Notes under the pieces: generated by a model
Seen by the model: the letters and a program-made list of their open reading frames with translations, nothing else
Told to the model about the DNA's origin: nothing
Database searches by the model: none
Made by a program: the position numbers and the translations under genes
Assembly: GCA_022841325.1 (NCBI GenBank)
Contig: JALHRS010000018.1
Span: forward strand, 17,975 to 81,974
Direction of reading: 5' to 3'
Length of the DNA: 64,000 nucleotides
From: Lysobacterales bacterium
GTDB lineage: Bacteria; Pseudomonadota; Gammaproteobacteria; Xanthomonadales; SZUA-5
Shown here: positions 60,632 through 64,000 of the stretch, piece after piece
Position numbering within the stretch: position 1 is the first letter of the stretch
Layout of the letters: each line of letters starts with the position of its first letter

Positions 60632-61936
60632 TCACCCGCTCTTCGGCTCAGCCGCCTGCAGCGCCCGATAGCGTTTCCCTAGCCACAGCGACAACGCCAG
60701 CCAGATCGCCGCCAGCGGCACGGCGGTGTAGGCAATGCCGGCGATGCCGAAACCCAGCCAGATCAGCACCCCGTTGGCCCAGGCGCCGACCTGATCGCCG
60801 ATGCGGTAGACCGCGGTGTCGATCAGGTTCTTGGCCTTGTACTTCTCGCTGCGACTGAGTGGTACGAACAGCGCCTCGCGCGCCGGGCGCGACAGCGCGA
60901 AATTGGTGACTCGCCGGGCTACCGTGAACACCACCACGGCAGCGAGCACCGGCACCAGCCCCAGGCCCATGAAGCCGATGATGCTGATGACCGGCAGCAG
61001 CGCCAGGGTCACGCCCACGCCAATGCGCGCCATCAGCCTGCCGGTCAGGAACAGCTGCAGCGTCAGCGTGAGGCCGTTGACCCAGATGTCGACATTGGCG
61101 AAGTACGCGGTCTGTGCGACCTGGCCATCGATGGTGCTGTCGACAATCTGCGCCTGCAGGAAATACAGAAAGGTCGAGCCGATGGTGTACAGCAGCATGT
61201 AGCCGCACACGCCGAGCAGATAGGGCGAGCGCGCCGCCAGCTTGAAGCCATCGATGGCGCTGCCGCCGATGACTTGCTCGCCATCGCTGCTCACGCCGGC
61301 GGCATCCACCGAATGTTCGCGGGTGATCGCGTACATGCACCACAGCGCGATCTCCAGCATCAGCAGGGAAACCAGCAACAGCGCCGGCGCGCCGATCGCC
61401 TCGACCATGGCGCTGGTCACGACCCCGCCCATCAGCGCGCCGAGGCTGCCGCCGGCGGCGATCACACCATAGAGCCGGCGCGAGGACTCGCTGTGGAAGA
61501 CGTCGGCCATCACTGCCCAGAACACCGACACCGCAAACAGATTGAAGACGCTGACCCAGATGAAGAAGGCGCGTCCCACCCACACCAGCTGATCCTCGGG
61601 CAGCGTCACCAGCGCTGCGTAGAAGGCCAGCAGACAGACCATCAGCGCGCGATAGCTCCAGCTGACGAAGCGCCGCCTCGGCCAGCGCGAGACCAGTCCG
61701 GCAAACAGCGGGCTGATCACCAGCATGGCGATCATGGTGCCGGTGAACAACCAGGGCAGATTGCGTACGCCACCGGCCACGCCCATCTGGTCGCGGATCG
61801 GGCGCAGGATGAAATAGCTGGCCATGACCAGGAAGAAGTACAGAGCCGACAGCGCCAGCACCCGGCGTTCCTCCGGGCGAACCTTCATCAGCGTCTGCAG
61901 CACACTGGGGCGGTCTTCAGCGGTGTCGATGCTCAT
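60632..61936 (-). CDS. MFS-type carrier, nucleotide-exchanger-like group
   Basis: 434 residues, 12 membrane segments. LALSALYFFLVMASYFILRPIRDQMGVAGG, the SVFWAVMADVFHSESSRRLYGVIAAGGSLGALMGG loop and RPAREALFVPLSRSEKYKAKNLIDTAVYRIGDQVG are typical of the bacterial carrier group related to plastid/rickettsial NTP/NDP exchangers (TlcA/Npt). Free-living bacteria carry such proteins with unknown substrates, so nucleotide transport is not claimed. ATG 61936 is the first start. Neighbours give no hint. Confidence 0.82.
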   Translation of the reverse strand: MSIDTAEDRPSVLQTLMKVRPEERRVLALSALYFFLVMASYFILRPIRDQMGVAGGVRNLPWLFTGTMIAMLVISPLFAGLVSRWPRRRFVSWSYRALMVCLLAFYAALVTLPEDQLVWVGRAFFIWVSVFNLFAVSVFWAVMADVFHSESSRRLYGVIAAGGSLGALMGGVVTSAMVEAIGAPALLLVSLLMLEIALWCMYAITREHSVDAAGVSSDGEQVIGGSAIDGFKLAARSPYLLGVCGYMLLYTIGSTFLYFLQAQIVDSTIDGQVAQTAYFANVDIWVNGLTLTLQLFLTGRLMARIGVGVTLALLPVISIIGFMGLGLVPVLAAVVVFTVARRVTNFALSRPAREALFVPLSRSEKYKAKNLIDTAVYRIGDQVGAWANGVLIWLGFGIAGIAYTAVPLAAIWLALSLWLGKRYRALQAAEPKSG

Positions 61937-62591
61937 GGGTGGTCACTCTGGGTTGATCGGGAATGGCTGGCTGAGCGTGAATCCGGCGCCAGCGCGCCCC
62001 GTGTATCGATCCAATAGGGGTCCCCGGCCATGAACCCGGTCGTGGGGTAGCGCGGTTCCGGCGCGCGGCGGCTCGAAAGCTGCGTCAGGGTGGATCGCGC
62101 CGGCGGCCGCGGCTGCGCCCTTGAACAGGCGTCATTGCGAGCCACCTGTATCGGCCCGACACTGCGCATGGGCCGTGAACCCGGCGGGCACAAAGCTGCT
62201 TTGAGGAGGGACGCGCGCCTGCGCGGCCGCTCTTGATGCCCTGCGACTGCAAAGCGGCGCCGCAGCGCGGCGCCCTCCACAAAAGCGACGCGAAACCCCC
62301 GGAGGCCGGCGCCGGAATGCGGTTCATGGAGAGCGTAGCGAAGCAATCCAGTGCTTATGAGGCCGTGCCTCTGGATTGCTTCGCTGCGCTCGCAATGACG
62401 CCTTGGACGGCAAACGCTCCTGGCTCGATCCCGGAGAAGCGCACGAACAAGTCCGGGCCTGGCAGATGCGCAGCCCGTTGTGCCGGGCAGCGGCTCAGCG
62501 GGGCTTTTCCGCGTCACCGCCCGCACAGCGCTGCGCGCACTTCGGGCTACGAGTAGCGGCCTGACGCGTGGCTGGGGCTTGCGCGCCACCC
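61937..62591. repeat. 650-bp repeat island (B, C, B)
   Basis: No gene seen. 62047-62070 is a GTAGCGCGGTTCCGGCGCGCG element. 62129-62180 is half of family B (GCGTCATTGCGAGCC ... GGGCCGTGAACC). 62201-62280 is family C, and 62331-62401 is the other half of B (GAAGCAATCCAG, CTGGATTGCTTCGCTGCGCTCGCAATGACGC). Family C therefore sits inside a family B copy, showing the elements can nest. Confidence 0.7.
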
Positions 62592-63743
62592 TCAATACCC
62601 GCGCGCGATGTCCACCACATTCAACATCGGCTCACCGGCCACATAGCGGCGCAGATTCTCCACGGCCAGTATCAGGTAGCGCTGATTCTGGATCTCGGAG
62701 ACCGCCGCCACGTGCGGGCTGATGATGACATTGGGAAAGGCCCACAGCGGATGCCCGGCCGGCAGCGGCTCGGGATCGGTGACATCCAGGCCAGCGCCGG
62801 CGAGGTGGCCGCTGCGCAGCGCCGCGACCAGATCGTCGCTGACCGTGCTCTGGCCGCGGCCGACGCTGACGAAGTAGCTCTTCGGCTTCATCGCGGCAAA
62901 GAACCCGGCATTGAAGATGCCTGTGGTCTCGGCCGTCAGCGGCAGCGAATTCACCACCACATCGGCCTGCGCGGCATAGGCGAGCAGTTCCTCGGACAAG
63001 CCCACCTGGGCGACGATATCCGGACCTTCGCGGCTGGAGTTGCGGATGGCGATCACGCGCATGCCCAGGCCATGGGCGCGGCGCGCGACCTCGGTACCGA
63101 TGCCACCCAGGCCCACCACCAGCAGCGTCTGCCCGGCAATCTCGCGCATGACCGGCAGTTCCGACTCGGCGTCGGCCCAGCGACCCGCCTGCTGCTGGCG
63201 CACGAACTGCGGCAAGCCGCGCATCAGCGCGGTGCTCATGGCGATGGCGTGATCGGCGATCGGCATGCCGCTGGTGCGCTGCATATTGGTCAACAGAATC
63301 TTGCGTTCAAGCAGGCCCGGCAGCACCACGCAGCGCTCCACGCCCACCCACAGGGTCTGAATCCAGTGCAGCTCCGGTGCCGCATCCAGGGTTTGCTGAT
63401 CGCACAGACCAAATACCGCCTGGGCGCCGGCCAGCTGCTCGGCGCGCGCGGCCGGATCGGCAGCGGCCACGACAATTTCGACTTCAGGCGCCACCACCTG
63501 CAATTGCTGCAGCAATTGCGGATTGCGCGAGCCGAGCACTATGCGCTTTGGCACTCTCCAGCCCGGCAGATCGCGCGCCGCCACATCGGCCTGTTTCAGA
63601 CCCAGTTCCTGGATCAGGGCGGTCGCCCGTGGATCCGGCCCCGACAGCGCCGAGGCCGATGTCAGCAGTGCCGAAGCGGCCAGCAAGGCCAGACCGAAGA
63701 GACCGGCATGCAGCCGAGTGGGGCATCGCAACGCTGAGCGCAT
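62592..63743 (-). CDS. D-isomer 2-hydroxyacid dehydrogenase with a signal peptide
   Basis: 383 residues from ATG 63743 (GAGGT upstream). The first 34 residues (two arginines, then LHAGLFGLALLAASALLTSASALS) read as a Sec signal peptide or anchor, unusual for this family. The NAD-binding domain has GLGGIGTEVARRAHGLGMRVIAI. Catalytic residues: Arg/His region VGRGQSTV, DVTDPEPLPAGHPLW and the His in NVIISPHVA, all present. Family members reduce 2-keto acids (glyoxylate, hydroxypyruvate) with NAD(P)H. A periplasmic location would leave no obvious cofactor supply; if the signal is not cleaved the enzyme may be membrane-tethered. Substrate unknown. Confidence 0.85.
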   Translation of the reverse strand: MRSALRCPTRLHAGLFGLALLAASALLTSASALSGPDPRATALIQELGLKQADVAARDLPGWRVPKRIVLGSRNPQLLQQLQVVAPEVEIVVAAADPAARAEQLAGAQAVFGLCDQQTLDAAPELHWIQTLWVGVERCVVLPGLLERKILLTNMQRTSGMPIADHAIAMSTALMRGLPQFVRQQQAGRWADAESELPVMREIAGQTLLVVGLGGIGTEVARRAHGLGMRVIAIRNSSREGPDIVAQVGLSEELLAYAAQADVVVNSLPLTAETTGIFNAGFFAAMKPKSYFVSVGRGQSTVSDDLVAALRSGHLAGAGLDVTDPEPLPAGHPLWAFPNVIISPHVAAVSEIQNQRYLILAVENLRRYVAGEPMLNVVDIARGY

Positions 63744-64000
63744 GGCGCAGACCTCGACAATCAGGGTGCCGAGCAGACTACTACAGGGGCGTGAGCGTGA
63801 TGTGGAGCAGGAGGGCGCGAAAGTGCCGGCCGCAATCCTGTGGGAGCGGGCTCTGCCCGCGATCGGGACTTCCATTCAAGCCAGGAGCTGTCGCGGATGA
63901 ATCCGCTCTCACCAAACATACCGCAAGTCTTTGATTTTAATGTAGGTCACGTTGGCCGCGAAGCGGCCTACGTGACTGACGCAGCTGTCACGTAGACCCT
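63744..64000. repeat. Repeat-filled right edge (families E and F)
   Basis: 63840-63912 is family E (GTGGGAGCGGGCTCTGCCCGC ... GCGGATGAATCCGCTC). 63942-63976 is a full family F palindrome, and 63986-64000 begins a second F copy in reverse that runs off the window. No gene is seen; the window ends inside this repeat. Confidence 0.75.

Noticed and set aside
1..64000. tRNA, rRNA and riboswitch genes
   Set aside because: Reading the spacers by eye gave no cloverleaf, rRNA core or known riboswitch motif; a covariance-model search would be decisive and was not possible.

Overview
The window is GC-rich bacterial chromosome and reads as a gammaproteobacterium of the Xanthomonadales/Lysobacterales type. 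Support: the bamD, rluD, pgeF order, biosynthetic speA, separate glyQ and glyS, large secreted proteins with Asp-box, kelch and protease modules, and gene spacers packed with short dispersed repeats. This assignment is inference from gene content; no rRNA, tRNA, CRISPR array, transposase or prophage was recognised.

Left part (1-31.6 kb): housekeeping and secreted genes. In order: the 3' part of speA, a 3-hydroxyisobutyrate dehydrogenase-family enzyme, an SGNH esterase, a SpoU rRNA/tRNA methyltransferase, a giant membrane ankyrin protein, a secreted S1 protease, a SixA-like phosphatase, a YceI protein, an MBL-fold protein, a kelch protein, bamD / rluD-pgeF, a GNAT acetyltransferase opposite a RimK-like ATP-grasp ligase, an inosine-DNA glycosylase, an Asp-box lipoprotein, an acyl-CoA dehydrogenase, a TPR protein and an NlpC/P60-like hydrolase. 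Three secreted proteins share a Trp/Tyr-rich module that I do not recognise.

Middle (31.7-40 kb): glyQ and glyS are separated by a VapBC toxin-antitoxin pair whose toxin stop codon overlaps the glyS start. Then come a DUF2306-like membrane protein, a DesK/NarL-type two-component system and deoC.

Respiratory region (40.1-53.6 kb): on the minus strand, CoxIIa, CuA subunit II and a B-type heme-copper subunit I lacking the usual helix-VI tyrosine, then CyoE and a SCO protein. Next are a di-heme cytochrome b fused to two [4Fe-4S] clusters and an MvhD-like domain, a one-TM protein, a second divergent heme-copper subunit I, a second di-heme cytochrome b fused to a [2Fe-2S]/FAD/NAD(P)H reductase, and a HiPIP. 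Opposite lie ctaA and a DUF420 gene, with a second SCO gene on the minus strand.

Quinone region (53.6-60.4 kb): ubiD, ubiT, ubiU and ubiV (the O2-independent ubiquinone hydroxylation set), a small unknown gene and an ILVBL/HACL2-like ThDP enzyme. Nine FNR/DNR-like palindromes (TTGAC-N4-GTCAA type) lie in front of, or close to, these operons. Together this looks like one low-oxygen or nitric-oxide respiration regulon that pairs terminal reductases with anaerobic quinone synthesis. The window ends with an MFS/nucleotide-exchanger-like carrier and an apparently exported 2-hydroxyacid dehydrogenase.

Nearly every spacer longer than about 150 bp is filled with copies of six or seven short repeat families, here called A to G, including several tandem arrays with a 7-bp period.
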